Of a DNA stretch of 64,000 nt, positions 7,173 through 17,058 are shown piece after piece. Position 1 is the stretch's first letter; each line of letters begins with the position of its first letter. Origin of the DNA: Taishania pollutisoli (lineage in GTDB: Bacteria; Bacteroidota; Bacteroidia; Flavobacteriales_D; Crocinitomicaceae); the NCBI RefSeq assembly GCF_014518315.1, contig NZ_JACVEL010000007.1, forward strand, positions 62,001 through 126,000. The letters run 5' to 3'. The notes below the pieces were generated by a model, which worked only from the letters and a program-made list of their open reading frames with translations, had not been told where the DNA came from and did not search any database. Made by a program: the position numbers and the translations under genes.

Positions 7173-8486
7173 ATGGACAATAAATTTTTGAATTTCATCA
7201 ACCTGCACAACGGAGAAGAACGAAAAGAAAAAGTGCTGGAAAATGTTGCTGCCAATATTCCTTTCAGGGGGTCAAACCTTTGGATTCTGGCATGTGCCAT
7301 ACTCATTGCTTCCGTAGGATTGAATGTCAACTCAACAGCTGTTATTATCGGAGCCATGTTGATTTCTCCTTTAATGGGGCCGATTGTAGGAGCCGGTTTT
7401 GCGCTGGCTACGCTTGACTTCCATTTGATGAAACGGGCGTTGAAAAACCTGTTGATTGCTACGCTGGTAAGTATCTTTGTTTCTTCTGTTTATTTTTACC
7501 TGAGTCCGTTTAAAGATGTTCAGTCGGAATTACTGGCACGGACATCCCCCACGTTTTATGACGTATTGATTGCGTTTTTTGGTGGAGTAGTGGGCGTTGT
7601 TGCTATCACACGCGTTGAGAAAGGAAACCCGATTCCCGGAGTAGCGATTGCAACAGCTTTGATGCCACCTTTATGTACGGCAGGATATGGATTGGCCACC
7701 TTTAATTTTTCGTATTTCGCAGGAGCGTTCTATTTGTATTCCATTAACTGTTTTTTCATTTGCGTAGCAACCTTTCTGGTTGTCAGGTACCTCAAATATG
7801 ATATTGTCAAGCAGACCAATAAACTGCTGGAAAAGAAAATTCGTTATGCTGTGGTTATCTCGTTGTTCCTGATGCTCATCCCAAGTTTTTATTTAGCATA
7901 CAACCTGTTGAAAGAAAAAGAATATTCACAAAATGCAGAACGGTTTATTGAGACAGAGTTTGTCAACCGCGGATATACCGTGATCTACAAAGACATCAAT
8001 TATGCTGCAAACCCCAAATCAATTACAGTAGCTTTCCTGGTGAAAAAGTTTAAACCGGAGGAAGTAAAAACACTGAACAATATGTTGGATGATTTCGGAT
8101 TGTACAATACAAAACTGATCATCAAGCAGGATGCCGCTGATCTCAAATCTGAAATTCTGAATGAAATCGGAACACAGGATAAGCGACTAATTGAGCGGGA
8201 TCTAAAAATCAACGCGTTACAAACGGAGTTGAATTCCTATAAAATAAGTGATACAACGCTGACAAAAGAAATCCGAATTCTTTACCCGGAAATTCATCAA
8301 TTTTATATCGGGAAATTAAAACATGCAACGATTGAAAATGACAGTGTTTCCAACCAAATGGTCTTCATTTATGAATCGGGGAAGCAACTTGATTCGGAAA
8401 AAATTAAAAACTGGCTGCAGGCAAAGTTCAATCAATCTTCAATACAGGTGCTGTATGAAAAAGTGCAGCCGGTATCAATGCGATAA
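7173..8486 (+). CDS. DUF389 family membrane protein
   Basis: This 437-residue protein begins with a short cytoplasmic part. A block of about six membrane helices follows (residues 35-245), carrying the family hallmark S-T-A-V-I-I-G-A-M-L-I-S-P-L-M-G-P-I near residues 52-69 and P-G-V-A-I-A-T-A-L-M-P-P-L-C in the middle. A C-terminal soluble part of about 180 residues follows. The N-terminal core matches the 'uncharacterized hydrophobic domain' of DUF389; its transport or signalling role is unknown. It is a single gene with no partner. Confidence 0.88.
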   Translation: MDNKFLNFINLHNGEERKEKVLENVAANIPFRGSNLWILACAILIASVGLNVNSTAVIIGAMLISPLMGPIVGAGFALATLDFHLMKRALKNLLIATLVSIFVSSVYFYLSPFKDVQSELLARTSPTFYDVLIAFFGGVVGVVAITRVEKGNPIPGVAIATALMPPLCTAGYGLATFNFSYFAGAFYLYSINCFFICVATFLVVRYLKYDIVKQTNKLLEKKIRYAVVISLFLMLIPSFYLAYNLLKEKEYSQNAERFIETEFVNRGYTVIYKDINYAANPKSITVAFLVKKFKPEEVKTLNNMLDDFGLYNTKLIIKQDAADLKSEILNEIGTQDKRLIERDLKINALQTELNSYKISDTTLTKEIRILYPEIHQFYIGKLKHATIENDSVSNQMVFIYESGKQLDSEKIKNWLQAKFNQSSIQVLYEKVQPVSMR

Positions 8487-8716
8487 TTACGTTTCAAATC
8501 AATCGAAAATTCGATTGATGGAACTAAAGTATGCTTGTGAATTATTGCAAGGAAATGTCGTTTTTTACTAATTAATTGTTGTGATTTTAACATTTGAGTG
8601 TGGTTTTGTTCATAAAATGGCATGTAAATTCGAATAAAATTGGCATATTTGGAGCGGAGTAACCAGTTTATTCAGGAGATACCACTTATCTATTTTATCG
8701 TTTTACTAGTTTTACT
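8487..8716. other. Intergenic region upstream of the MORN/transglutaminase operon
   Basis: These 230 bases hold no credible gene. The last third should carry the promoter of the 8717 operon. A TATTTG element at 8646-8651 could be part of a -7 box, but no clear -33 box goes with it. Confidence 0.3.
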
Positions 8717-11700
8717 ATGAAAATTACATGTTTATTATTACTTTTTTTAACAGGGATTACATTTGCTTTAACTGCACAGAAGAAACTACAAACCAAGACG
8801 TCCATTGAACTTTTGCAGGATGGTTTGAAATTCAAAGGGAACAATGAACCACAAAAAGCTGAAGCTTCATTTAACTCTATATCAATTAATGATACAAATT
8901 ATGTCCTTGCTCAAAAGGAGCTGGCATTATTGTATATGTCGATGAAAGAATTTGAAAAGTCCGATAAAATTCTCACAACTTTATTAAATTATGAATCAGC
9001 TTTTAATAACAGAGCTTCGGTATACTATATTCTTGCACAGTCATACAACGGACAGGAAAAATATGATGCATCTCTTGAACTGTTGGAGGAGGGAATAAAA
9101 AACTATCCCATGAACCACATCCTATATCATGTGAAGGGATTGACATATGAAAAAAAGGGAGAGTATCAAAACGCTCTTGAGGCCTATAAACAGGCTATTC
9201 AAAGAAACATGAATTACTATGATGCACATATGAGATTAGGAATCCTTGCTGCAAATGAAGGGAAATATACAGAAGCGATGTTTAGCTTATTAAGCTGCCT
9301 GATGATTGAACCGAAGGGAGAAAAGTCAGGAGATGTTGTTTTTTTCATGGAAGAAATTGCTGACGGGACGTTTACACCAACTAAAAAAGGCATTGTGTTA
9401 TCGGAAAATGGAGATAAATTCGATCACGTTAATCTTTTGTTCTCAAATAAGGTGGCTTTACAACCGAAATATAAAGCGAAATTTACTGTTTCCACGTCCT
9501 ATGCCAGGCAGCTTCACTTGATCTTATCTACTCTTGAATATGATGGGAATGATGAAGGATTCTGGCATCGGCAATACCTTTCTTTTTATAAAAATATTTA
9601 CAATGCCGGACAATTGGATCCAATGATTTTATTTACTCTTCAGTCGGTGACAAACGAAAAAACAGCGAAGACAGTTACATCAAAAAAAAGTGTCATTGAT
9701 AAATTTGTGAAAGAGGCAACAAACTATTGGAGTAACAATAATATGTTCCAGTACTTGGAATTTGAAGGAAAAAAACAAAAAGTAGGGCTTTTATTTAAAG
9801 ATTCAGCTCCCATTGTAGGTGTGTTGACAGCTGAAAACAAACCAATTGGGAATTGGTATTACTATCACCCGCAGGGTAATCTTCATTTGATTGTTCCATT
9901 GAACATGCAGGGAGAAAAAGACGGGGTATTAAAAAAATATGACGTTTTTACAAATAATCTGATTGAAGAGACAACATATACAAAGAATATCGAAAATGGT
10001 ATCCAGAAAAAATACTTTAAGTCTGGTGAGATAGAGCAGATGATTCGTTATAAAGACGGTAAAATGATCGATACTGTTGTTAATTATTATCGGGGAGGAC
10101 AGACCATGGACATTATTCCGTTAAAAGACAATCTCAGGGATGGAATTGCAACCACCTATTATGAAAATGGACAATTAAAAATTTCTACACCATTTACAGC
10201 AGGAGAGCTAAATGGGTTGTATCAGACTTACCATGAAAATGGGAAATTAAGTGTAAAAGTGACTGTTGAAAAGGGAGTCATAACAGGAGAAAAGAAGAGC
10301 TATTATCCGAACGGACAATTAGAGTATGAATACCCGTTTAAGAATGATAAAGTTGATGGAGCGTTTAAAAAATATTATCCGAACGGACAGGTGGAGGAAG
10401 AAGGAAAAATGATGGCAGGTAAGTATTTCGGAGAAAACGTTTCTTATTATTCCAATGGAACTGTTTATTCAAAGGGGAAATACGATGAAGCAGGAAAAGA
10501 AAATGGGGTGATTGAATATTTTGATAGCGAAGGAAAGAAGTTTGTTGCATTCGACTTCAAAAAAGGCTCCATCCAGAAAATAGAAGTGTTTGATCAGCAA
10601 GAGAAATCAATAAAGACTATTTCGAAATCAGGAGCAAAGTTAAAATATGAAAACTATTACCCAACAAGACATTTGTTGTGTGAAGGAGAAATTATTGACG
10701 ATAAACGATCCGGAATTTGGAAGTATTATGATAATTACGGAGTGCTTCAAAAAACAGAGAAATATAAAAGCGGAATAATTCAGGATACGGTTTTTACATA
10801 TTTCCCAAATGGAAACATACAGTCAATCATCCAGTATAAAGATGATGAGTTGGATGGGATTTACCTGAAATATAATGTTTTTGGTCATTTAATTCAGGAA
10901 GGACGCTACAGTGAGGGAGAAGCCGTAAATGACTGGTATGAATATTATCCGGATGGATCGTTGAGAGAAGAATATGCATTTAACCGTGGTATTCAACACG
11001 GTTTTTACCGAAACTATGCTGTCAACGGGAAGCTTGAAAACTATGAAATTTATTCTGACGGAATTAGTGTCGCGAGCATATATCTGGATACTAATGGGAT
11101 GGATATGCAGCGTTTTGGGCAGTTTAACGGGAAAATACAATTGAAAGATCCTTCCGGCACGTTTGTCCGGTTTGAATGCCATTATAACAGCGGAGTTATT
11201 GACGGAGAGGCAAAATGGTACGATGCAAAACAACAATTGATTACCTTGGGGAATTTTGTCAACGGAAAACGAGAAGGGATGTGGAAATGGTATGATCTAA
11301 ATGGGAAGATCTGGAAAAAAGTTGATTATATCAACGGAAAGATTCATGGAGAGCTCATTGAATATTATGAGAATGGGAAAATTTTAACCAGGCAAAAATA
11401 CCAATACGGAAAATCAGAAGGAGAAACGGTTTTCTACCATAACAACGGAAATAAAGAGACGGAAGCTGTTTATATTGATGATCTCAGACATGGGAAAGTT
11501 ATCACTTATGGATATGATGGTGCTGTCCAACAGATTAGAATGTATGACCGGGGAGTTTTGATCTCGTATAGCTATCTGGACAAACACGGAAACGAATTGC
11601 CGTATATCCCTATAGAAAAAGGAGAGAGCAGTTTTATTGTGTACTATCAGAACGGAAATAAAGCAGTAGAGCAAACCCGTTATAATGGAAAAATGAATGG

Positions 11701-11998
11701 AGTGTATAAAGAGTATTATTCTGATGGGAAATTAATGACGGCAAGTAATTATTATTATGGTGAACCGGAAGGGGAATATATTCAATACCACCCGAATGGA
11801 AATAAAAAAACAGAAGCTACATACAAAAATGGCGAACTCGAAGGAATGTATTATGAATACCATTCGAATGGGATTTTAAAAATGTCTTCAACATATCGTT
11901 TCGGTGAATTAAACGGAGAACGAAAGGTATATTCAGAAAAAGGTGAATTAATTAAAACATATATCTATTATAATGATCAGATGCTTGAAGTTAACTAG
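8717..11998 (+). CDS. Large secreted protein with TPR and MORN-type (YwqK-like) repeats
   Basis: This 1093-residue protein has an N-terminal signal peptide (cleavage near residue 20), tetratricopeptide-like helical repeats up to about residue 200, a spacer, and a long C-terminal array (about 360-1090). The array is made of roughly 23-residue repeats of the form Y-x-x-N-G-x-L/K ... G-x-Y/W, the MORN_2/YwqK-antitoxin type. Such arrays form long beta sheets and probably mediate binding. The next gene starts inside its last 26 bases. With the two transglutaminase-type genes downstream it forms a three-gene secreted-protein operon. Its function is unknown. Confidence 0.85.
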   Translation: MKITCLLLLFLTGITFALTAQKKLQTKTSIELLQDGLKFKGNNEPQKAEASFNSISINDTNYVLAQKELALLYMSMKEFEKSDKILTTLLNYESAFNNRASVYYILAQSYNGQEKYDASLELLEEGIKNYPMNHILYHVKGLTYEKKGEYQNALEAYKQAIQRNMNYYDAHMRLGILAANEGKYTEAMFSLLSCLMIEPKGEKSGDVVFFMEEIADGTFTPTKKGIVLSENGDKFDHVNLLFSNKVALQPKYKAKFTVSTSYARQLHLILSTLEYDGNDEGFWHRQYLSFYKNIYNAGQLDPMILFTLQSVTNEKTAKTVTSKKSVIDKFVKEATNYWSNNNMFQYLEFEGKKQKVGLLFKDSAPIVGVLTAENKPIGNWYYYHPQGNLHLIVPLNMQGEKDGVLKKYDVFTNNLIEETTYTKNIENGIQKKYFKSGEIEQMIRYKDGKMIDTVVNYYRGGQTMDIIPLKDNLRDGIATTYYENGQLKISTPFTAGELNGLYQTYHENGKLSVKVTVEKGVITGEKKSYYPNGQLEYEYPFKNDKVDGAFKKYYPNGQVEEEGKMMAGKYFGENVSYYSNGTVYSKGKYDEAGKENGVIEYFDSEGKKFVAFDFKKGSIQKIEVFDQQEKSIKTISKSGAKLKYENYYPTRHLLCEGEIIDDKRSGIWKYYDNYGVLQKTEKYKSGIIQDTVFTYFPNGNIQSIIQYKDDELDGIYLKYNVFGHLIQEGRYSEGEAVNDWYEYYPDGSLREEYAFNRGIQHGFYRNYAVNGKLENYEIYSDGISVASIYLDTNGMDMQRFGQFNGKIQLKDPSGTFVRFECHYNSGVIDGEAKWYDAKQQLITLGNFVNGKREGMWKWYDLNGKIWKKVDYINGKIHGELIEYYENGKILTRQKYQYGKSEGETVFYHNNGNKETEAVYIDDLRHGKVITYGYDGAVQQIRMYDRGVLISYSYLDKHGNELPYIPIEKGESSFIVYYQNGNKAVEQTRYNGKMNGVYKEYYSDGKLMTASNYYYGEPEGEYIQYHPNGNKKTEATYKNGELEGMYYEYHSNGILKMSSTYRFGELNGERKVYSEKGELIKTYIYYNDQMLEVN

Positions 11999-13928
11999 TC
12001 AATTAGTTGTACTACCATTAACCATACTACTTCTTTTTTCCGTTTCCGTAGGTGCCCAGTTGAACTTACAGGAATATAAGACAAAATACAGTGGCAACCA
12101 AATGGTACAGCTAAACAGAAACGAGGTTGTAAAAATAGATGTTGTAAATAATCAATTTGCTGTTTCAGTGACATCTGATGAAGACTATCTGATTCTGAAT
12201 AATGAAGGTGTATCACTCTTCTCAGAAGAAGCAATTGATTATTCTTCCTTTGAAACAATCAGGAACATGGAAGCGTATTCGTATAAATTGACGAACAAGA
12301 ATCCGAAAAAAATTAAAGCGACGAATTTTAAAACAAAAACGGCAGAACGTGATGACAACATCTTTCATGATGATATGAAAACACTTTCATTTTTCTATCC
12401 CGGATTGGAAGAAGGATCTGTTAAGCATTTAAGTTACACGGTTGATTATTCGGAGCACCGGTTTCCGCATGGACATCGCTTTTTTTCTTATTATCCACTT
12501 GAAAAGTCGACTTTCACGATTGATCATGATACATCCGTTCACCTGATTCGCTACGATTTCAACTTCGATGGTTATGAAATCTACTTTAAAGAAACACATG
12601 TTAAAAATCGAAGAATTTGGACATGGACATGTACAAAAGTGCCCGACTTCAGAGTGGATGCGTATGCCCCAAATCCGATTTATTTTTTCCCCAGCACGTA
12701 TTGTCAAATTAGTCATTATTATATCAAGGGAAAGCGAATCAACGTGCTTGGAAATCTGGATGACCTGGTTGGGTGGTATGCTGAGAATGTGGAAAAAGCA
12801 CTTACTGAACAACCTTCGGAAAGTCTAATAATTACAGCAAATTCAATTACCTCAGGCATTGACAATGAGATGGACAAGGTAAAAGCAATTTATTACTGGG
12901 TGCAGGATCATATTAAGTACATCGCTTTTGAAGAGGGAGAAGAAGGATACATTCCGAGGATGCCGAATCAGATATGTGAAAAAAGGTATGGGGACTGTAA
13001 AGATATGGCTGTACTGATCTACAAAATAATGGAGGTAGCTGGTATTAAAGGTAAGATTGCATGGATTGGAACAAATAGTTTGCCATTCAGGTACAGCGAT
13101 TTCCCTAGCTCCATTGTTGACAACCACATGATTGCCGTTTATGAGACAGAAGGTAAAACCTATTTTCTGGATGCGACATCCGAGATGCAATCCATCGACA
13201 TCCCGGCATTCTCTATTCAGGGAAAAGAGGCCCTTATTTTTGGAGGAAGAAATGAGTACCACATTGAACAAGTTCCTGTTCCGGATGAACAAGTGACTGT
13301 ATACAATAATACAACACGTATTGAAATCAAAAACAGAAAGATTATAGGAACAGGCAGGCAAACATTGATGGGGTATTATAATTGGATTTTCCGCACGCGG
13401 TTCTCCTATATGACTGATCTTACGGATGAGAAAAAAATAGAGAAATTCAGTAATCTGGGAAACAATTCTTATAAAGTGACAAAATCAACAATACAAATGA
13501 ACACTAACAGGAGTGAACCTGTTGTGTTTGATTATTCGTTTGATGCAGATAACTATGTCACGGCATTTGAAGATGAAATATTTGTCAATTTAATTCTTGA
13601 CAAAAGTATATACAAGGAAAAGCAATTAAAAGCGAACAGAAAGAGCCCCTTCAGCTTTGACTTCTATTCAGACAACTACTATGTAACTGAATTGATTATC
13701 CCTGAAGGAATGATTGTGAAAGATCTTCCTGAATCCCTGGTCTTTTCTTCGGATAAGATTTCATTTAAAATAGAATACGAATTAGTAGATAATCTTGTGC
13801 GAATGAAGATGAATACCATGTTTAAATTTTTATACCTACAGCCAAACGAATTTCATCTGTGGAACAGTTTTGTTTCTATTGTTGATAAGGCATTGGGCAG
13901 TTCGGTCGTTCTAGTAAAAGGAAAATAA
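11973..13928 (+). CDS. Secreted transglutaminase-like protein (DUF3857/transglutaminase-core type)
   Basis: This 651-residue protein has a signal peptide (cleavage after about residue 28), an N-terminal beta-rich DUF3857-like region, a transglutaminase-core domain and a C-terminal beta-rich region. The catalytic triad is visible: C342 in Y-G-D-C-K-D, H385 in D-N-H-M-I-A and D400 in F-L-D-A-T. It could act as a cysteine protease or a cross-linking enzyme in the periplasm or at the cell surface. The start overlaps the upstream gene by 26 bases, and the next gene begins 3 bases after the stop. Confidence 0.85.
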   Translation: MIRCLKLTSQLVVLPLTILLLFSVSVGAQLNLQEYKTKYSGNQMVQLNRNEVVKIDVVNNQFAVSVTSDEDYLILNNEGVSLFSEEAIDYSSFETIRNMEAYSYKLTNKNPKKIKATNFKTKTAERDDNIFHDDMKTLSFFYPGLEEGSVKHLSYTVDYSEHRFPHGHRFFSYYPLEKSTFTIDHDTSVHLIRYDFNFDGYEIYFKETHVKNRRIWTWTCTKVPDFRVDAYAPNPIYFFPSTYCQISHYYIKGKRINVLGNLDDLVGWYAENVEKALTEQPSESLIITANSITSGIDNEMDKVKAIYYWVQDHIKYIAFEEGEEGYIPRMPNQICEKRYGDCKDMAVLIYKIMEVAGIKGKIAWIGTNSLPFRYSDFPSSIVDNHMIAVYETEGKTYFLDATSEMQSIDIPAFSIQGKEALIFGGRNEYHIEQVPVPDEQVTVYNNTTRIEIKNRKIIGTGRQTLMGYYNWIFRTRFSYMTDLTDEKKIEKFSNLGNNSYKVTKSTIQMNTNRSEPVVFDYSFDADNYVTAFEDEIFVNLILDKSIYKEKQLKANRKSPFSFDFYSDNYYVTELIIPEGMIVKDLPESLVFSSDKISFKIEYELVDNLVRMKMNTMFKFLYLQPNEFHLWNSFVSIVDKALGSSVVLVKGK

Positions 13929-13931
13929 ATA

Positions 13932-15896
13932 ATGAAAATGAAATATACAATCTGTACCATTCTCCTGGCGATCAGCTTCTTTTCAGACGCGCAGGATTTT
14001 TATTACGCATCATATGATTGGACAGCTGTTCCGGACAAATATGAGTTAACAAATGAAGAGTTAAAGTTGGACGAAGTGTATCTGAAACGAAAAGATTGCA
14101 TTCAACTCTTTATTTCGGAGGAACGGGCACTTGAGTACCGTCTGTCACATAAAATAATACGCTTGAACACAGATAAGGGAATTGAACATCATAATAAATG
14201 GTATTTGAATCATTTCGGAGCAGTTGATGTCCGTTTTCAAAAAGCTCGTGTTATAAAACCTAACGGAGATATTGTTGTTCAGAATGCATCCGATATTAAA
14301 GAAGCATTGAATGAAGATGGAGAAGTTGAGTACAAATATTTTGCATTTGAAGGGATTGAAAAAGGAAGTACGGTAGAGATTCTCGAGTTGGCATCATTTC
14401 CGGCAAGATTGACAGGAGCATCGATTAGGTTACAAGGAGCAAGTCTCTATAAAAATGTTGATTTTGAAGTTATTTCTCCCGATTATTTATCGTATGCTTT
14501 TTATGCTGCCAATGATGCTCCGCAACTAATTGAAGATACAATTGCCCGTGAGGGATACAGACGCTTATATGTGCATTTAGACGAAGTAAAACAATTGAAG
14601 GAAGAAGATTGGGCAGCATATGGAGCTAATTTGAAAAAGATTTATTACAAATTGGACAAAAATCTGAATACACGCAAAGGGAATTTCTATTCATATAGTG
14701 ACGTTACACACAATGTGCATGAATCACTCTTTTCTTCGATGTCAAAGAAAGAGAGTGCAGCATTGAAAAAGTTTTTAAAATCGCTGGATCTTAATGCTAT
14801 TCAAGATGAAGAAGATAAAATCAGAACAATTGAAAACGAATTTAAACATGGATTTTATATCGTAGATCAATCCATTGAAAAAGGAAGTGATATTGAAAGT
14901 ATTTTAAAAAATCACATTATGTCTACCAGTGGTTTTTTTCGGATATTCCTGAACACCCTCAGAGAATTATCCATTCCTTATGAAATTGTGTTGACATGCA
15001 ATCGATATGAAGATAAGTTCAGTACAAAGTATGAAGCGTATAATTTTTTAAATAATTACTTATTGTACTTTCCCAATACCGGCAAATATGTTTCAGAAGA
15101 GTTAATGTCCCGGTATGGATTTCCCCCGGATGAACTTACATTTCAGAAAGGGCTTTTCATCAGAGAAATAAAAGTACAGGATATTTTGACAGGAGTTAGT
15201 GAAATTAAAAGCATTGCTTATGTGCCGGCCACTGAATCCATCGATAAGCTGTCAGTTAAATTAGCGTTTAGTGACGATAAAACGGAGAATAAAATTACTG
15301 TGGAACGGGTAACTACTGGTTACAAAGCATTACCTTATCAGGTGCCGTTGGATTATATGATGGAGGATCAAAAGAAAGAGGTAAGGGAAGAATATTTGAC
15401 TTATATTGATGAAGGAGCACTACTGGATGAGATGACTTTTAAAAATGATGCTACCACTTCATTCGGAAAAAATCCATTAATCGGAAAAGCGAGTTTTACG
15501 AGCAAAAATTTTATTGAAAAGGGAGGGGATAAACTCTTACTGAAAGCTGGGTTATTAATAGGTCCGCAATCAGAGTTGTATAATCGTGAATCACGTTTAT
15601 TACCTGTAGAGTCTCCACATGCACGAATATATGACCGAGTAATTGAAATTGAAATTCCGGATGGATACAGCGTAAAAAACTTACAGGATGTAGCTGTCAA
15701 TGTTGTCCCTTTCGGGGCTACAGGAAGTATCGGATTTGTTTCTTCATATATCGTTGACGGAAATGTACTTAAAATCAACGTAAAGGAATGGTACAATGAA
15801 ATTTATTTTGAAGCAACTGACTATGTTTCCTATGAGACCGTGATAAATGCTGCTGCAGATTTTAATAAATTGATTCTGATTTTACAACCGAAATAA
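13932..15896 (+). CDS. Secreted DUF3857-type protein with degenerate transglutaminase domain
   Basis: This 654-residue protein has a short signal peptide (cleavage near residue 20, S-D-A-Q) and the same length and layout as its upstream neighbour, so it is probably a paralogue. In the region where the neighbour has Y-G-D-C-K-D it has S-T-S-G-F-F, and the later His and Asp motifs are also missing. A transglutaminase-like fold without catalysis is inferred. It could bind the same partner as the active enzyme or regulate it. It is the last gene of the operon, followed by a hairpin terminator. Confidence 0.82.
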   Translation: MKMKYTICTILLAISFFSDAQDFYYASYDWTAVPDKYELTNEELKLDEVYLKRKDCIQLFISEERALEYRLSHKIIRLNTDKGIEHHNKWYLNHFGAVDVRFQKARVIKPNGDIVVQNASDIKEALNEDGEVEYKYFAFEGIEKGSTVEILELASFPARLTGASIRLQGASLYKNVDFEVISPDYLSYAFYAANDAPQLIEDTIAREGYRRLYVHLDEVKQLKEEDWAAYGANLKKIYYKLDKNLNTRKGNFYSYSDVTHNVHESLFSSMSKKESAALKKFLKSLDLNAIQDEEDKIRTIENEFKHGFYIVDQSIEKGSDIESILKNHIMSTSGFFRIFLNTLRELSIPYEIVLTCNRYEDKFSTKYEAYNFLNNYLLYFPNTGKYVSEELMSRYGFPPDELTFQKGLFIREIKVQDILTGVSEIKSIAYVPATESIDKLSVKLAFSDDKTENKITVERVTTGYKALPYQVPLDYMMEDQKKEVREEYLTYIDEGALLDEMTFKNDATTSFGKNPLIGKASFTSKNFIEKGGDKLLLKAGLLIGPQSELYNRESRLLPVESPHARIYDRVIEIEIPDGYSVKNLQDVAVNVVPFGATGSIGFVSSYIVDGNVLKINVKEWYNEIYFEATDYVSYETVINAAADFNKLILILQPK

Positions 15897-15903
15897 TCAA
15901 ACA

Positions 15904-15955
15904 GAAGAGCTTTTTGAGTCAATTATTATGCATATTTATTCAGAAAGCTCTTTGA
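15904..15955. terminator. Bidirectional hairpin between convergent genes
   Basis: AAGAGCTTTTTGA at 15905-15917 pairs with TCAGAAAGCTCTT at 15940-15952 with one mismatch and a 22-base loop. It is flanked by T runs on both strands and lies between the convergent ends of the 13932 gene and the SMR gene. Confidence 0.55.
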
Positions 15956-15959
15956 CAAA

Positions 15960-16289
15960 TCAATGCGATGAAACCGCTTTTAACCCGATAATTGATCCGA
16001 TCAGTGTAGCAATGAACAGGATGCGGAGAAAAGTGGCAGGCTCCTTAAAAACGAAGATTCCGACGAGTACCGTTCCTACAGCCCCAATGCCTGTCCAGAC
16101 AGCATAAGCCGTTCCCAATGGTAATGTTTGTGTCGCTTTGATTAGCAAATACATGCTCATAACCAGGCAACATGCAAATGCACTGTACCAGATGTATGCT
16201 AAATTCCCGGAAGCTTCCTTCGCTTTCCCTAAGCAAAAGGTAAAACCAACTTCAAATAATCCACCGATAATTAAAATAACCCAATTCAT
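15960..16289 (-). CDS. SMR-family exporter, Gdx (SugE) type
   Basis: This 109-residue protein has four membrane helices. With the start at 16289 (M-N-W), the essential glutamate of the small multidrug resistance family falls at E13 (L-F-E-V), the position known for Gdx guanidinium exporters. The segment G-T-A-Y-A-V-W-T-G-I-G-A-V-G-T in helix 3 also fits the Gdx branch. It probably exports guanidinium or small quaternary amines as a dimer in the inner membrane. No guanidine riboswitch is visible in the 80 bases upstream. It may be co-transcribed with the Crp/Fnr gene. Confidence 0.85.
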   Translation of the reverse strand: MNWVILIIGGLFEVGFTFCLGKAKEASGNLAYIWYSAFACCLVMSMYLLIKATQTLPLGTAYAVWTGIGAVGTVLVGIFVFKEPATFLRILFIATLIGSIIGLKAVSSH

Positions 16290-16368
16290 GACTGTATTTT
16301 TTTTTGACAAAAGTAGAGGAAGGAGTTGACAAACTATTTTACAAATGATAAAAAATCGCGTGTCGGTT

Positions 16369-16932
16369 TTATTTTAATTCAGCCCTGATTCTGCTCAGAC
16401 TTACCTGTGTAATCCCCAGATAGGAGGCGATGTGTCCCAGTTGAATGCGCTGAACCAAATCCGGATGGTGAATCAGTAAATCAGTGTATCGTTCTGATGC
16501 CGTACGAAACTGCCGCTGAATCAGCCGTTCTTCTGTTCGAATCAATTCCTGCTCGGCAAATTTCCGTCCCCAGTTGGCGATGTAAATATCTTCTTCAAAT
16601 AACCGGTGCAGATGTTCGGTGTTTAACTCATACAATTCACAGGCCTCCAGTGATTCAATGTCTTCATATCCCGGAAGCTGTTCGACATAACTCCGCATGG
16701 AAATAACCGCCTGTCCTTCTTTTCCGAACCAAAATGTGACTTCATTGTCCGGAGTAGAAGAATAAGCACGGACAATTCCTTTTTTGATGAAATAAATACG
16801 TGTTTCAACGGTTCCTGCTTTCAGCAACGACCATCCTTTGGGGACTTCTACCTCCCGAACGGAGCGGATTAGCTTCATTTTCGACTGTTCGGGAAGTTGG
16901 TAAACCGCATCAATAATTGCTGAAAATTCCAT
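16369..16932 (-). CDS. Crp/Fnr family transcriptional regulator
   Basis: This 187-residue protein has an N-terminal cyclic-nucleotide-binding-type beta barrel (residues 15-120) and a C-terminal winged helix (Q-L-G-H-I-A-S-Y-L-G-I-T-Q-V-S-L-S-R-I). This layout is common among Bacteroidota Crp/Fnr proteins without known ligand. There are no cysteines for an Fnr-type cluster. It lies between the sulfur operon terminator and the SMR gene, so local control of the exporter is possible. The ATG at 16932 fits the usual family length. Confidence 0.88.
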   Translation of the reverse strand: MEFSAIIDAVYQLPEQSKMKLIRSVREVEVPKGWSLLKAGTVETRIYFIKKGIVRAYSSTPDNEVTFWFGKEGQAVISMRSYVEQLPGYEDIESLEACELYELNTEHLHRLFEEDIYIANWGRKFAEQELIRTEERLIQRQFRTASERYTDLLIHHPDLVQRIQLGHIASYLGITQVSLSRIRAELK

Positions 16933-16997
16933 GTGTCAAGTTTGTGCTAATTTACAGTTTCTCCCCGGAAAAAAATACTACATTTTAAAAATGAAAC

Positions 16998-17043
16998 AAC
17001 AGTCCTGCTCTGAAAACAGCCGATTTTCAGGACAGGACTGTTT
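16998..17043 (-). terminator. Terminator closing the TrxA-rhodanese-DoxDA operon
   Basis: On the minus strand a hairpin of about 17 bp (arms around AACAGTCCTG and CAGGACTGTT, with a short internal mismatch) is followed by a T-rich stretch. It lies 16 bases after the DoxDA stop codon and ends the operon. Confidence 0.7.
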
Positions 17044-17058
17044 GCCGTTAGCTGTTAA

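Noticed and set aside
16290-16368. Possible guanidine riboswitch ahead of the Gdx-type exporter
   Set aside because: Only about 80 bases are available, and no conserved riboswitch core or pairing is visible by eye.
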